From NCBI GenBank assembly GCA_963761445.1, contig CAVXHV010000004.1, forward strand, positions 3,968,001 through 4,032,000: a stretch of DNA of 64,000 nt, read 5' to 3'. How positions within the stretch are numbered: position 1 is the stretch's first letter; every line of letters begins with the position of its first letter. Below, one piece after another: positions 39,301 through 53,920 of this stretch. The notes under the pieces are model-generated. The model worked only from the letters and a program-made list of their open reading frames with translations, searched no databases and was not told the origin of the DNA. Source of the DNA: CAVXHV01 sp963761445. Its GTDB lineage: Bacteria > Planctomycetota > Planctomycetia > Isosphaerales > Isosphaeraceae. The translations under genes were made by a program, and so were the position numbers.

Positions 39301-42300
39301 CGGTGGCGATCAATATCGTCACGAACACCAGCCAGGCACTGATCGAGCCCGGCGCCTCGGTCGACGCCCACGGCGGCGATGTCTCGGTGACCTCGCTGAA
39401 CAACTCGACCGATTTGACGTTCGCGATACCCGGGTCACCCGCCACGGGCGGCAGCCTCGGCGTCGGCGCGTCGCTCGGCCTGAACATCATCTCGAACACC
39501 ACGCAGTCCGAGGTGCAGGACGGGGCCGCGCTCACAAACGCCGGTGACGTGACGGTCACCGCCGGCTCGTCCCAAACGATCCTTACCTGGGCGCAGAACG
39601 GGGCGGCGGGCCAGGTGGCGCTTGGCGGCGGCATTGCCATCGTGATCGCCAGCGGCGAGACGACGGCCTACGTCGGCGCGGACACAGAGACATTGAATGC
39701 CTCGGGCGATCTCACGATCGGAGCGAGCGGGTCGTTCACGGTAAACTCGGTGGCCGCCGCCGCGGCCGATCCCACCGGGAGCGTCGGGATCGGAGCCTCG
39801 GTGGTCGTCAACGTGGCGCAAGACTCGTTTCAGGCTGAGCTCGGTCGCAACGTCATTGCCGGCGGGGCCGTCAGCATCACGGCCGACCCCGTGACCGCGT
39901 CCAGCCAGGCCGCCGCCATTGCGAGCGAGAGCGGGGCGCCTGCCTCCAGCCCCAGCTCCGGCCAAGGCTCGAGCTCAGGCAGCGGCGGGACCGCAGACCA
40001 GGAGAGCCAGAACCAGTCCAGCTTCGCGCATAGCGAGGGCGGCTCGGATTCGCCCGATGTGGACGCGCCGCCGACCTCCAACAGCGAGATGACCTCGCCC
40101 TCGGACTCGGCCACCAGCAAATCGGGCGGGAGCAGTGGCCAGACCAAGGTGGGCATCGCGGCGGCCGTCGCCGTCAACGTGCTCTCTACCAGCACGGTCG
40201 CGGAGATCGATAACAACCTCACCTTGACGGCCGGCGGCGCGCTTGTGGTCGGCACGACCAACCAGTCGAGCGCACTTGCCCTGGCCGACGGACGGGCCAC
40301 CACGAACCGGGCTTCGATCGGCGCCGCCGTCTCGCTCAACGTCGTCAACGTCACGAACACGGCCACCATCGGTACCTCGGACACGATCTCCGCCCTTGGC
40401 GTGAGCGTCACCGCGCTCATGGTCACGGGCGCGGTGAATGACTTCTCGACGCAGGGGCTGGGTGTCGCGATCGGAACGCAGGTTGGCGTCGCGGGCTCGG
40501 TCGGGATCAACGTCATCTCGTTCACGACCTCGGCCTCGATCGGCGTGGGCTCCATCGTCACCTCATTTGGCGGACTGAGCGTCCAAGCCGCCAACGACGA
40601 GACGCTTCAGAACATCGCCTTCACCGTGGCCGAAGGCGGGGATGTCGGCGCGGGCGCTGCCGTCAATGTCAACGTCCTGGGCAACACGACCACAGCATTC
40701 CTCAATTCGGGCGTCAAGGCGAACGTGGCCGACTTGACGCAGGTCACGGCCGAGTCTTCGCTCAACCCGTCCGAGGATCCGGTCCCCAATTCGCCGGCCG
40801 ATACGATCACCGCCACCGGCGCCTCACTGACAGCAAAGGAAGTCGCCGGCGTCACCTACTATGACGTCAACGGCATAAACAGCACGGTCATCAACACGAC
40901 AACGCCCCCTCCGGTCGCCACCGTTGGTACTGGAGACCTCGTCTCCGGCACCGGCATCCCGGCCGGGACGGCGATCACCGCAGTCGACAGTATACCTTTC
41001 TCCGGCGTCCTGACGTTCGGGTCGAACATGGTCGCATCAGACGATACCGTTTTTCTTGATCCGTTAAAGACGCCGAAGGTTGGGGACACCTTGAGCGGCC
41101 CCGGCATCTTGCCTGATACGACGATCACGGCCATTTCGACCACGGCGAACGCCACTGTTTTGACGCTTTCTTTGCCCGCGATCGCCAACGGGTCCGCAGG
41201 ACTGGCCGCTGGCCGAATCGAGCTTTTCAACCCGACGAGCCCACTGTCGACGACGGAGCCTGTGACCCTCGTCGAGAGCATTCCCACCAATCCTCTGGAC
41301 ACCCTGGCCGTCGCTCTCTCGTCGCTGCCGGCATCCGCGCCGCACCCGACGGATTTCGCCGCGGGCGCGGGCACCTCCGGCGGCGTAGGCGTCGCCGGCA
41401 CGTTCGACGTCAACGTGATCACACAGACAACGATTGCGTATATCGGCAGTGGAGCATTGATCAATACGCTGGTCGGCACGGCCGGTTACCCGACGGCTAA
41501 TGCGGACGAAGGTGTGACGGTCTCGGCGACCGAAACGATGACAATCGCGGACTCGGCCGGCGCGATCGGCGGAGGCGACGATTTCGGCGTCGGCGCTGCG
41601 CTCGACGTCAACATCGTCAGCGAAGACGACCAGGCCTATATTGCTTCGAGCGCAACGATCGACGCGGCCCAGAATGTCGAGGTCACCGCCAGCACGAACG
41701 GGAGTTTCCAGTCGGCCACGGCGGCGCTGGCGCTCGGCGGGTCGGCGGCGATCGCGGGCGCAGCCTCGATCGAGGTGCTCTCGCCGACGACGAACGCGTA
41801 TATCGCCACCGGCGTGACGGTCGACGCACTGGGCGATCTGCTGGTCCAGGCGAGCCGCCAGGCGACAATAAGCACCGTCGCGGGTCAGCTCGGCGTGAGC
41901 GGCGATGCCAGCGTAGGTGCCGCGGTCTCGACGGTCGCCGATACGGTCAACACCGATGCATACATTGGCGCGGACGACCCGATCACGGCGCGAACGACCA
42001 GATCACGGCCGACGGCACCTCGGGCACCATTCCCGTGCTCACCGGCAACTCCGACAGCAACCCGGGGCAAACGACACCATTCTCGGGTGTGGCGGTCGTC
42101 GCGGCCACGTTACAAAACGTGCAGGCAATTGTAGTCGGAGGCTCCGTTTCCGCTTCGGCCGGTGTGGCCGGCTCGGCCGCGGTCAACGTGATCTCCGACA
42201 CGACCCTGGCCGATGTCTCGAGCGGGGCAAACCTCAATGAGAGCAACGGCACAAACGGGAATGGACCGGGCGTGATGGTCACGGCGGCCGACCCGCTCGT

Positions 42301-45300
42301 TCTCTTCAGCACGGCCGGTGCCTTGGCCGCTGGTAGTGATGTCGGCGTGGGCATCGCCGCCAACGTCGACTCAATCACCAAGAATACGCAGGCCTATATC
42401 GCCACGGCCAACGTCACTGCTGCCGGCGACGTGCTGGTTCAGGCCAAATCGACAGAGAATATCAACTCGATCAATGGAACGGCCGTCGTCGCCATCAACC
42501 CCAACCCCGAAGAGGGCTTCGCCAGCCTGGCGCTTGCCGGTGCGGCGGGGGTCTTCGTGATGAAACTCAAGACCGAGGCCTACCTGGGCGCCGGCGCCAC
42601 CGTCACCGCGGGCGGCAGCATCCTGGTCGCGGCGTCGGAGGCGAACACGGTTAACCTCCTGTCGGGAAGCCTGGCCGCTGGCCTGGCGGCCTTGGGAGCC
42701 GCCGTGACCGTACCTGTCGTCTCCAAGACGACCGAGGCATACGTCGGATCAGACGCGACGGTTACCGCGCTGGGTCTGGGGACGGCCATCTCTGCTGACA
42801 CGGGCCAGTTCTTGGTCACCTATGTGCCCTATGGCAGTTCGGCAGCAGCGCCGGCCCCTCCGTCGGTGAGTGCGAACCTGACGGGCTCTGGCAACAGCCT
42901 TACCAGCGAGCGGTTGATCGACCAGCGGGTTGCGACCCCCGAGACGACGTCGGTTCACGGCCTGGCCGTCACGGCCGTCAATAGCGACAACATTCAGGGA
43001 GTCGGCGTGGACGGCGGTGTGAGCGGCGGCTCGCTCAACGTGAGCGGCTCGGTCGCCGTGTTGACCAATGACACCACCGCCTACATCGCTTCGGGCGCAA
43101 AGATCAACTCGAGCAATGCGGGCGCAGCGAGCAGCCAGTCGGTGCTGGTCGCCGCCGGCAACGACGCCGCGTTCCTGGGCGTCGCGTTCGCGGCGGCGTA
43201 CTCGGCCTCTGGCCTCACGCCGGGGGCGGTCGTGCTGGTGATCAACAACACGACTGAGGCGTCGATTGAAGACGGCGCATCAGTCGCCGCGCTGGGAGAC
43301 GTCGACGTCGTGGCCCATTCCAGCGGCGAAATCCTCACGATCGCCGCCGGAGTCGCCATCGGCGGGTCCGAGCTGGCCGGCTCAATCTCGTTTGTCCAGG
43401 TCAACGACACGACACAGGCCAACATCGGCTCGAGCGCCACGTCACAAGCGTCTGGTGCGCAAGTGAACGCCGGCGGAAACGTGCTGGTTGACGCCACCGA
43501 CGCCACCGTGACCTACATGATCACCGGGAGTGTCGCTTTCAGCACTGGAGGCGACGCGATCGGCGCTGCGGTCAGCATTGTCGATTTGAGCAAGAACACG
43601 AGTGCGTTTATTGGCGCGAATGCCACGGTCAACGCGCTGGGCGACACCCCGAGCATCTCGGGAATCTTCGATGGAAACTACACCAGTTCAGGCGCCTTCG
43701 AGACCCTCGCCACTTTCCATGGCGTGGCCGTGCAGGCCTCAACCAGTGAGAACGTGACGAACATCGCCGCGGCCGGCGCGGCCGGAGGCGATGTTGCCCT
43801 GGGCGGCGGTGTCACGGTCGAGCTGTTCAATTCCACTACACAGGCCTATATCGGCACGGATGCCAACGTCAATACGGGGACGGTGCAAGGCGTTGATAGC
43901 GCGATCGGCGGTAGCTTGGGAGTCAGTGCGGCGCAGGCTGTGGACGTTGCGGCGGTCAACCAGGCCACCAACTTCTCGTTTGCGGGGGGGCTGGCCGCGG
44001 GCGGAGCGGGCATTGCCGGAGGTGTGGACATCGGCCTGCTCAATAACTCCACGGTCGCCTACATCGCCGCGGGGGCTGACGTGAACGCACGACAGGACGT
44101 CGACGTCTACGCCTTATCAAACGACGCCGTGCAAACGTACGTGATCGGTGCCGCAGCGGGGGCTTCGCTGGCCTTGATCGGCGCGGTTTCGGTCTGGTCG
44201 ATCGGCGAGGCGTATAGCCCAGACTACACGTACACCGACGGCACCGGCACGAGCGCAAAAACCAAGACCGTGGCCAGCCTGGGAAACAACAGTGGAGTGA
44301 CCACCGACAGCACAAATGCGGACGAAGACCAGACTGGCGGCACCACGTCGATGCTCTCCGAAATGACCGATCCGGATCTCAACGGAGGTGCCGGCAACAC
44401 TCAGTATATCAGTGGCACGATGGGCTCTGCCCAGAGCGGCTTGAATAACGCGGTTACCACAGATCCGGTCGCGAGCGCACTGTCGAGCACAACAGCCCCG
44501 CCGCAGGGCACGGTGGCGTTTATCGGCATTCCGAGTGGCGCAAATTCGACTGGCGTCTCGCCCGCCACCGTGAACGCAGGGGGCAACGTCAACGTCCAGG
44601 CACAGAGCGCAGTCAGTTACTTCGCCGTGACCGGCGGCCTGTCGGTGGGCAGCGTCGGCGTGGGAGCGTCGGTCGAGATCGCCAACATTGAAGGGAGTAC
44701 GCAGGCCTATATCGACGCCAGTTCGGTGGTCAGCGCCGGCGGAAACGTGATGGTCAACGCCGACCTCGCAAACGACACCTCGAATGGCACGGCCTTCGCT
44801 GGTACGGCCGGAGATCTCGCCGCCGTGGGCGCCCAGGTCGTCGACATCCAGGACTCAAGCACCGAGTCAGCGTCCCTTGGCAGCGGAGTGACGATTGCGA
44901 GTGCCCAGCAATTGCAGGTCACGGCCACGTCGAACCGCTCGCTGAAGGCACTTGCCGTGGGCGGGTCGGGCAGCCTTTCCTACGCGGCCGGTGTGGGCGT
45001 GGCGATTGCGAACGCCACCGGCGGTCCGTCGGCCAGTATCGGCTCGAGCGCCTTGATAGGCCAGACCGCGCCCGTCGGTCTTGTGAACGTCGCGGCCACC
45101 GCAAGCGATTTGGTCATGGCGAAAGCATACGGCGTCGCGGCCGGGATCGACGGCAGCGTGACGGGAGTCTACGCAGACGCCGTGTCCGCTCCGAACGTGA
45201 CGACAGCCGTCGGCCCTAGCGCCGCCATCACGTCGACGGGTAACGTTCAGGTCATGGCCCAGGATACACCAAACGCCGATGCGCAGGCCTTCGGGGTCGC

Positions 45301-48300
45301 GGCCGCCGGAGGCGTCGCCGTGGGCGTGGTCATCAGCAACGCGAGCTCATCCGGCACAACGTCGAGCACCCTTGGCAACGGGGTCATGATCCTGGCCCCC
45401 TCTCTCCTGGTTCAGGCTGATCGGTCGCAGGCGTCGAGCACCGTCCCGACGGCGCAATCCTCGGCCACCGCGGGCGCCGGCGGAGTGCTGGCGGGCGCCG
45501 AGGCCACGAGCAGCACGGCCTCCAGCAGCGGCAGCGTGTCGGCGACAACCGGAAGCGGGACGATCATCGAGGCCGCCCTTCCGTTCTACGGTACCCTGAC
45601 GAAAGGCTCGCCGACGGTCAGGGGTATCTCCACCACGGCCGGGCTGGTCGTCGGACAGCTCGTCTCCGGACCCAACATCCCGGATGGGGCGACCATCTCG
45701 AGCATCACCCCTTCGACATCCACGACGCCGGGCAGCATCACGCTTTCTGCCCCCGCGACGGCCAGCGCCACCGGCCAGATGCTGATCGCGAGCGGAGATC
45801 TCGGGGACATCGCGATCAACGCGGTGAACTCGAGCTTCCAGAGTGCAAACACCACCGGCGTGGCGGTGAGCGGCCTGCTCGCGATCGGGCTTGACTTTGC
45901 CGCCGCCAATTCGAATGTGACCACCCAGGCCCAACTGGGGGCGGGGGTGATCACGGACGTCACCGGCACGCTCGACGTCTCGGCGACCGGCAACGACAAC
46001 AACGACGCCTCGAGCACCGCCGGCAGCGGTGGCTTGATCGCGGGCGATGCCTCATCTGGCAGCACCACCGACGACTCTTCCGCATCGGCGATCGTCGACG
46101 GCGGTGTTCTCGCCGCCGGAGTCGTCCTGGTCACCGCCGACAACAATAGCGACTACATGACCGACGCGAACTCCGTGAACGCCGCGATCGCCGGCTTCAG
46201 CGGCGCCCAAGCAACGAACAGCGATAACACCACGGCCAGCACGACGGTCGACTCGAACACCGCCATCATGGCTTCCTTCGCAGTGGACATCACTGCGCAG
46301 AACACGTTTACGGAAAACCTGCCGACGAGCGGGAGCAGCGTTTCGGCCGGGTCGGGTGGTGTCTTCATCGGCACAGCCGCGATGAGCCAGTCGACGCTCA
46401 CCGGTAATGCAGACGTCACCATCGGTAGCGGTGTCACGATTGACGTCGAAAGCCCAACGACGCCCAGCAACGTCGTCCCCGGAATCTACCTGATCGCTTC
46501 GACCATCCTTAACACCGACGACCAGGTCTCGCTCTCGTCAGGCGGCGCGGTCGACGGCGCCGGCACCAATTCGTCCCTCACGGCCAATCTGAATAACAGC
46601 GTGACGACCGACTCGACGAAATCGGCCCCCGACAACTTCATTACAAACGAAAACATCGGGATCGGCACCTACTCGGACGTGAACGCGGCGAATAACAGCG
46701 AGGCCAGCACCTTCGGCGTGCTCGGCACTTTGGCCTCCGCCTCCGCCACAACCAACGTGACCTCAAACCAGACCGTCACGCTCGGCAGTTTTACGAACCT
46801 GACGGCCACGCAGAACATCTACCTCACCGCCGGTGACAACCCCACTCCTGGGGGCAACATCCCCACAACCATCGAGGGCGATTCCAATGCGCAGTCATAC
46901 GCCCGAGGCTTCATCGGCATCCCCGTCGCCAGTGCGACGACCTCTCTCACGAGCAACGCGACGCTGACCGTTTCCGCGAACGACCAGATCGAAAGCGGCG
47001 AGGACACAACCGTCGTCGCGGACCATGGCACGCCCACCGCGTCGGCGACGGGGATCGGCCACGGTTACGAGCTCTTTTTTATTCCCGTGACGAACGGCAA
47101 GAGCTCGCCCAAAACCACGACCAGCTCGGCGGTGACGATGGACGGGACCATCATAGCCGGCGTCTTCCACGACCTCGACATCACCATCCCCGACGACAAC
47201 ACCGCCACCTCGGATGGCAACGCGATTTTTAGCGACACCATCATCGCCAACGGTGCGACGAATACCGTGAGCACGGCAACCGCCCCCACGAGCACCGCGG
47301 CGACCATGGTGATGTCCCCCACATCCGCGGCCTTCACGGCGATTTTCGATCCGAGCTTCAACCCGTTCAACACCATTCAGAATGCGGAGAACGCCGGGGC
47401 CCTCTCCGACCCGAACGAGGCCACGGCGCTCGAACAGCTCGTTTACGACGGACCAGTCGGCGCCATGGTGCTTGGCCCGCTGTTCGCCGCCGGCGGCGAC
47501 GTGACAGTGAACGCGGGCACGCTTCAGGGTAGCACCGGCACCATCACTGCCTACGGCGGGCCGACGATCAGCATCACCAACAACAGCTCCGACTACCTCG
47601 TCCTCAGCTCCATCACCATCCCGGATGCGCCCGGCGGGCAGGTCGTCTTCACCGGCGCGGCGACTTCTGCGCCCTCCGGATTGAACGTCACTCAGTCAGA
47701 CCCGGCGCGCGCGCCGGTCGTGAACATCCAGGAAACGTATAACGGGGCGGTCCCCAGTACGAATCTGAGCAACCCCGGGCCGTCCGTCTTCGTGACCGCC
47801 GCGATGAACACGGACCTCAGCGTCAGTCTCGACCCGGGCGGCTCCATCTTGAACGAGGGAGGCCAGGTCTCGATCACGGTTGCGGACGGATCATTGATCG
47901 AGGCGGGCAGCCTGACCGCCAATCAGGTGAACATCACGACCTTGAAGGGTGTCACCGCGATCAGCAACCCGACCGGGGTTGGGGGCAACGGCGCGGCACC
48001 CACCGCGGGTTGGGACACGGAAATGTACTGGCCGGATGGTTACGACCCGTACACAGACGCGGTGCAGCCCGGCCAGTTGGAAAACATCTACGTCGCCTAT
48101 GTGGCCAACGCGATGTTCAACTCGGATGGCCAGTATGGCACGGACGACAGTGATGTTGGCACCGTTCCATCGAACAGCGACGACCGAGGAACCGGTACCG
48201 GCGACCTGGGCTTCACCGAAGACTTGATCGGCACGGTCGGCCAAACGCCGCCCTACTCCTTTGTCGAACCCGGCGGGCCTGGTGAACCAGCGACGCCCCA

Positions 48301-51300
48301 ACTTGTGGACGGCGAACCGGAAGCAGGCACCAGTCTGATCTTCCTGGGCGCCAACGTGGGGAACCCGACAACGTACACCAAGGCGGATGCGATTGCAGAC
48401 AGCCCGATCAATAATGACTTCGAGATGAATGGCGGGAATAATGGCTACTTTCCTCTGGTCCCCGTCGAGTCGGTGGGCGAGACCACGGCGTCGGCCTACC
48501 CAACCATCGGCACTACCGAGATCAATGCCAACGCGGTCTACGTGAACGCCATGTACGTCGACGTCAACGAGCCGATCAATGTGGGGCAGCCCAGCAACTG
48601 GTCGGTCAACCTGCCGGCATCGCTGAATAGCACTATTCAAGCCGATAAGAACATTTTCAACTCAGCGATCGCGTTCAAGTTGACGGCCGGAACGAACCAG
48701 GCGGCGGTCTCGGCCCAGGAGATCGGCTCGCTGGCCGTCGGGGATGGCGTGATCGCCACGGGAATCCCGTCTGGAACGACAATCACAAGTATCGACAGTT
48801 CAAGCGACACGGTTACGCTCTCGTCCAATGCGACCCAGTCCGGCTCACAAAGCGTGAGCATCTGGGAATTCACCTTGCCTGCTTCCGCGATCTCGGCGGG
48901 TGACATGCCGATTGGCGCGCAGTTCGACGCGATCACCAATCAGATCGTTGTCACGGACGTGAGCGCCAACTCCGGCGGCTTCATCGAGCTCGAGGGCGCG
49001 ATGATGAGCACCGACACGCTCGGGGAGATCACAGTCAACTCCGACCTCGGCCAGGTGACGATCGACAACGAGACCAGCTACTCGATGGTCGTGAACAATG
49101 TGGCCGCCAGCAAGTCAGCGAATTCGACCTCGCTGAGCGGGGTCGATATCATCGACACCGAGCAGCCCTCTGCAACCGAGCAAACGCTGTACGTCTACCA
49201 GCCGGGCAATGTCATCGACGAATATCAGGGCACAGCCAGCCAGTCTTTACTGCAGTTGCAACAGGGCTCGCCCTCTGCAGTGATCAATGGGAACTCGACG
49301 AGCTACTCGCCCTTGGCCGGCTTGCGCTGGCAGTGGCAGCTCCAGGCGACCCTCTCCCGGACGGTCATGGCGAACGTGCCGGTAAACCCGTCGACCTGGG
49401 AGGAGACCCCGTGGATCTTTACCTCCAACACAGTTGATGGCGAGTCGAACGATAACAATCCGTGGTACTACCTCGATGCCAGCGGTAACCCCACGCCCGC
49501 TGACTCGACCGGGACGACCAGCACGCCGTTCGGCCAACTGGTGACGGGCAGCGACTCCGATCCCATTTTCGAGGAAACGATCAGCGGCGACGTGCTGAAT
49601 TGGCTCATGGGTTATTACGTCTACCATAATGGTGATTACGGCTTTGCACCGACCGACCCGGCCGTACCTGCGCCTCCCGGTGATCCCAAAGCGGGTCAAC
49701 TCGAGGACCCGTGGGCATACTACTTCGCCACAGAGGTGCAGCTCACCCTGACCGACTCGGTCAAGGCGGATAACCCCATCGGCATCGATTTCACCGGGTC
49801 GTCCCAGGCCGAGGTCAACATCACCTCCGACGAACCGGTCATCCTGGCGGGGAACATCACCAATCCACTCGGCGAGACGACGATCAACGCTCCGAGCGTC
49901 ACTCAAACCTCGTCCGCCACGATCATGACGAACAACCTCACGCTAACCACGACCGGCGGCGTCGGTACCGCGACCCAACCTTTGAACGCCAGCCTGACGC
50001 CCGGCGGTGTGCTCAACGTCCAGGCCGGTAGCCAGGGCGTGTACTTGAACCTGGGCTCGGGAGCGCTTTTGGGCATCGTCAGCTCGGGTGATTCGACCGA
50101 CAGCGGAGACGTCGTCTTGAGCGCGATTGGCAGCCTCGACCCGCGCCCGGTTTGCCGGCCGGGACGGTCAATGTCACCGGGAATAACATCACGCTCAGCT
50201 CGGCGACCGGCGAGATTGGCACGGCGGCCGCGCCGCTGGTGATCCAGGCGTACGGCGTCGTTGACGTCGCCGCGCTCATGGACATCGGCCTGACTCAGGC
50301 CGACGGCAACCTCCAGGTCGACCAGATCGTCTCGACTTGCGGCGACGTCACCGTGGACGTGCCCTCAGGGGCGATCATCAACGCCAGCGCGACGGCCTGG
50401 GCCGATGAGGTCGGCGGCGCGCAGAGCCAGCAGGTCTGGTCGAACCTGGGCCTCACGAACCCGGCCGCCAACGAGCAGCAGGCGATCACCGCCTTCGAAA
50501 ACGAAATCAACGCCGATTACGTCGCGTACTGGCAACTGCTCGACAACGGCAGCGTTCAGAACGGCGTCTTCACCCTCAGTTCCGAAGGCGTGGCGCTCTA
50601 CGCTGCGCAGGCAGGCACCACCCCGGTTCAGACATATGCCAACGCGCTGTACCAGAACTACGTCGACTTCTTCAACGAGAACCTCGGCTCGAACTGGACT
50701 TCCTCAGCCGATTTCCAGACTTTCAACCCCGATTTTAGCTATCAAGCGACCGCGCAACAGGTGGCGAACTTCGAAGCAAACGCGACGTGGACGACGGGCG
50801 AGTTGACGTACGCGGTCGCCCAGGTGGCGGTGGACCCCGCCGTCGGCGCCCCGGTCGGGATCTCGACGCCCAATATCTTCGGGAAGAACGTCACGCTGGT
50901 CGCTGAAGGCACGCGCGGAAGCATCGGCCAGACCAGCACGTCGGTGAAGATCCCGGTGGCGGACATCAACTCGGGCAACCTCACGCCAGCCCAGCAAACC
51001 GCGCTCGCGGACGCGACGGCGACGGCCGACGCAACCGCAACGGGAATCGTGGGCAACGCCGCCACCGGTATCGAGCTTTCGCCCGCAGCGCAGGTCTTCA
51101 TCTCGGCCACGGGCAACTTGACCGCCAGCACGACCGGGTCGATCACCATTCAGAGCGCTTCCCCGACCTGACCCTGAACCGGGTGAGCGCCGGCGGCGCG
51201 GTGAATATCAGCGCCCAGGAAAACATCTTTAGCAGCGGCACGGGCACTCAGATCTCGACGCCCGGCAGCACCGTACTCAAAGTACAGACGGGCAGCGTGG

Positions 51301-53726
51301 GGTCACCTTCCACGCCCCTGGTCGTCTCGATCGGCGGTCAGCTCCACGTGTATGCTCCGCCAAATGAGATTTTCATCGCGGGCAGCTTCAATCCGGGGAC
51401 CTACCTGGAAGTCTCCACGACGAGCTCTCCCTCGACCTACGGCGAGTCTGTAACGTTCACGGCCACCATCAGCGACCCCGGCGGCGGCGCACCGACGGGT
51501 AGCGTCGAGTTCTATGACGGGACAACCGACCTCGGTCCGGGATCTTCCTTGAGCGACGGCGCAAACAGCGCAACTTCGACTTTCACCACCTCGAGCTTAC
51601 CCGCGGGCGTCGATTTGCCGATCTCTGCCGTTTACACCGCGACCGGGAATTTTACCGGCAGCTCAGGCGGTCTGAGCCTGACGGTCGACCCCGCGGTCTT
51701 GACCATCACGGCCGACAATGAGACCAAGGTCTACGGCGGCTCCGACCCGACCCTCACCTACACAGTGATGGGGCTCCAGAACGGCGACCCTAGCTCAGTC
51801 GTCAGCGGCGTGTCTCTGTCGACGGCGACGGGCGCGGCGGCCACGGCAGGGACGCACACGATCACTATCAGCGGCGGTACGGCGGCCAACTACGCCATCA
51901 CCGACGTCAATGGCACGCTGACCGTTTCCAAGGCGCCGCTCTCGATCACGGCCGATAACCAGACCAAGGTGTATGGCGCCGCCGACCCGGTCCTCACCTA
52001 CACACCCAGCGGCACGCTCTACTACTCCGACACCTACTCGGTCATCACCGGCGTGTCACTAGCGACTGCGACGGGCGCGGCGGCCACGGCCGGAACGCAC
52101 ACGATCACTATCACCGGCGGTACGGCGGCCAACTATGCCATCACCGACGTCAATGGCACGTTGACCGTTTCCAAGGCGTCCCTGACGGTCACGGCCGATA
52201 ACCAGACCAAGGTGTATGGCGCCCCCGACCCGGTCCTCACCTACACCCCCAGCGGCACGCTCTACTACTCCGATACTTACTCGGTCATCAGCGGCGTGTC
52301 ACTAGCGACCGCGACCGGCGCGGCGGCCACGGCCGGAACGCATACGATCACAATCAGCGGCGGTACGGCGGCCAACTACGCCATCACCGACGTCAATGGC
52401 ACGCTGACCGTTTCCAAGGCGCCGCTCTTGATCACGGCCGTGACCAACACCAAGGCCTACGACGGGACAACGAGCGCGGCGGCAATTCCGATTGTTTCGG
52501 GCTTGCAGTACACCGACACGGTGACCAACCTCAGCGAGACCTACGACAACCCGGCCGTGGGCACCGGAAAGCCCCTGACGGTCGCGACCTACACGGTCGA
52601 CGATGGCGACGGTGGCAAGAACTATACGGTCACGACGGTGGAAAACCACACCGGAGTGATCGCCTCCCCTGAGCTAGAAATCCATACCGAACCGTCGGCA
52701 AGCGTGACGGCGGGCCAGGTTTTCGCCACCGAGCCGGTGATCTACGTCGAAGATCAGAATGGCAATCTTCTTACCGGCGATAACACAACCCAGGTCACCG
52801 CCTTGCTGCGCGTCGGCGCCGGGCCGCTGCTGGGCACGACCACGGTTACCGTTTCGGGAGGCATTGCGACCTTTGCGAATCTCGCAGATGACAAGGCCGG
52901 GACAATCATTTTGCTCTTCACGGCGCCGACGGTGAGCGACGCCACGTCGAGCACCATCACGGTCAACCCCGCGGCGGCCACCAGGCTCAGCATCAGTGCG
53001 CCGGCCACCGCGGCCGCCGGCAGTCCGTTCACCGTCACCGTCACGGCACTCGATCCGTACAACAACGTTGCGACCGGCTTTCAAGGAACGGTCTACTTCG
53101 CTAGCACTGATGCCCGCGCCACTTTACCGCACCTGTACACCTTCACCAGCAATGACGCCGGAGCGCACACTTTCGGCAACGGCGTCACCCTGCGGACGAG
53201 CGGCACCCGGACCATCACGATTACCGACGTCGAGCACCCGTCGGTCGACGGGAGCACGAGCATCGACGTCGGCGATGGGATCGGGGCCCCCGCAGTCGCG
53301 ATTGGCGGCAACGGCGGTGCCGATGTCGATAGCTCTATCGGGGCCTTGGGCTCCGATGCCACCCTCGCCACGAGCAGCGCACCGAGCGCCGACGAGTACC
53401 AAGCTGTCGTCTCGCCAATGGATGAGCGGAACCTTTACGCGAATGCACTCATCCCGGGAAGCCTCCGGACGGGACTGGTGGCGGACTCGGTCCTGGACGA
53501 CCTGACCGCCAGTCTGCTCCTGCCACCAGGTCAAGACGAGCGCGCACCCGCCGGCGCTCTTGCTCTCCCGCTAACCGGAGTCAGGATCATTGCGGACGCG
53601 ACGGGACCCGGCTCGCAGCAGGATCAGAACGTTCTCTCTGCCGCATCCGCGGCTGGACTGATCGTGTTCGGCCCGGCCTCGGGCCCGTGGTTCCGGCGTT
53701 CGGGCATCTTTGATGCCCGAAAGTGA
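36389..53726 (+). CDS. Giant (~5780-residue) LEPR-XLL-type beta-strand-repeat surface protein (frame-broken)
   Basis: Predicted exported fibre or adhesin. A basic N-terminus leads to LERRTLLS at 40-47, the LEPR-XLL-type motif. The main body (to about 51170) is a long series of alternating modules: glycine/alanine strands such as GVAGAVAINIVTNTS and AGGSILVAASEAN, each followed by a T(Q/E)AYIG-type turn, resembling FHA-like beta-solenoids. Three short VSGPNIPDGATI-type units are interspersed. Two acidic/Ser-rich linkers lie at about 38680-38900 and 39920-40145. The C-terminal part has an Ig-like unit (TYGESVTFTATISDP), three MBG-like repeats, a YDG-like unit (TNTKAYDGTTSA) and two further beta domains. 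Frame breaks near 37490, 41995, 50145 and 51168. No enzymatic motif and no clear C-terminal membrane anchor is visible. Cell-surface role is inference. Confidence 0.85.
51700..52440 (+). repeat. Three tandem MBG-like domain repeats (240-243 bp)
   Basis: Copies begin near 51702, 51942 and 52185. Each encodes a unit starting ITADNQTKVYGAADP and ending TAANYAITDVNGTLTVSKA. The second and third are almost identical in DNA. MBG-like units are found in large bacterial surface proteins. Confidence 0.8.
53700..53720 (+). terminator. Perfect hairpin at 3' end of giant gene
   Basis: TCGGGCATC, loop TTT, GATGCCCGA: nine base pairs ending three bases before the stop codon (53724-53726). It lacks a T run but lies between two convergent genes. 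It could also act as an RNA-protecting 3' structure. Confidence 0.4.
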
Positions 53727-53920
53727 GCCGGAAAGCTGGCCGTCCCGCCCGCAGCGACGTGTCGAGCCTGAGGCCCTTCCCGTCGTCATCGGTGGCAGGA
53801 CAAACGCCCGAATCTCACTTAACGAACCGACAAGCTGTACTCTGGATTGCCCGCGTCGTCGAGCTGCCGGGACAGGCGGAAAGATCGGCCGAAGACGCGA
53901 GACTTGGCGCAGACGAAGCA

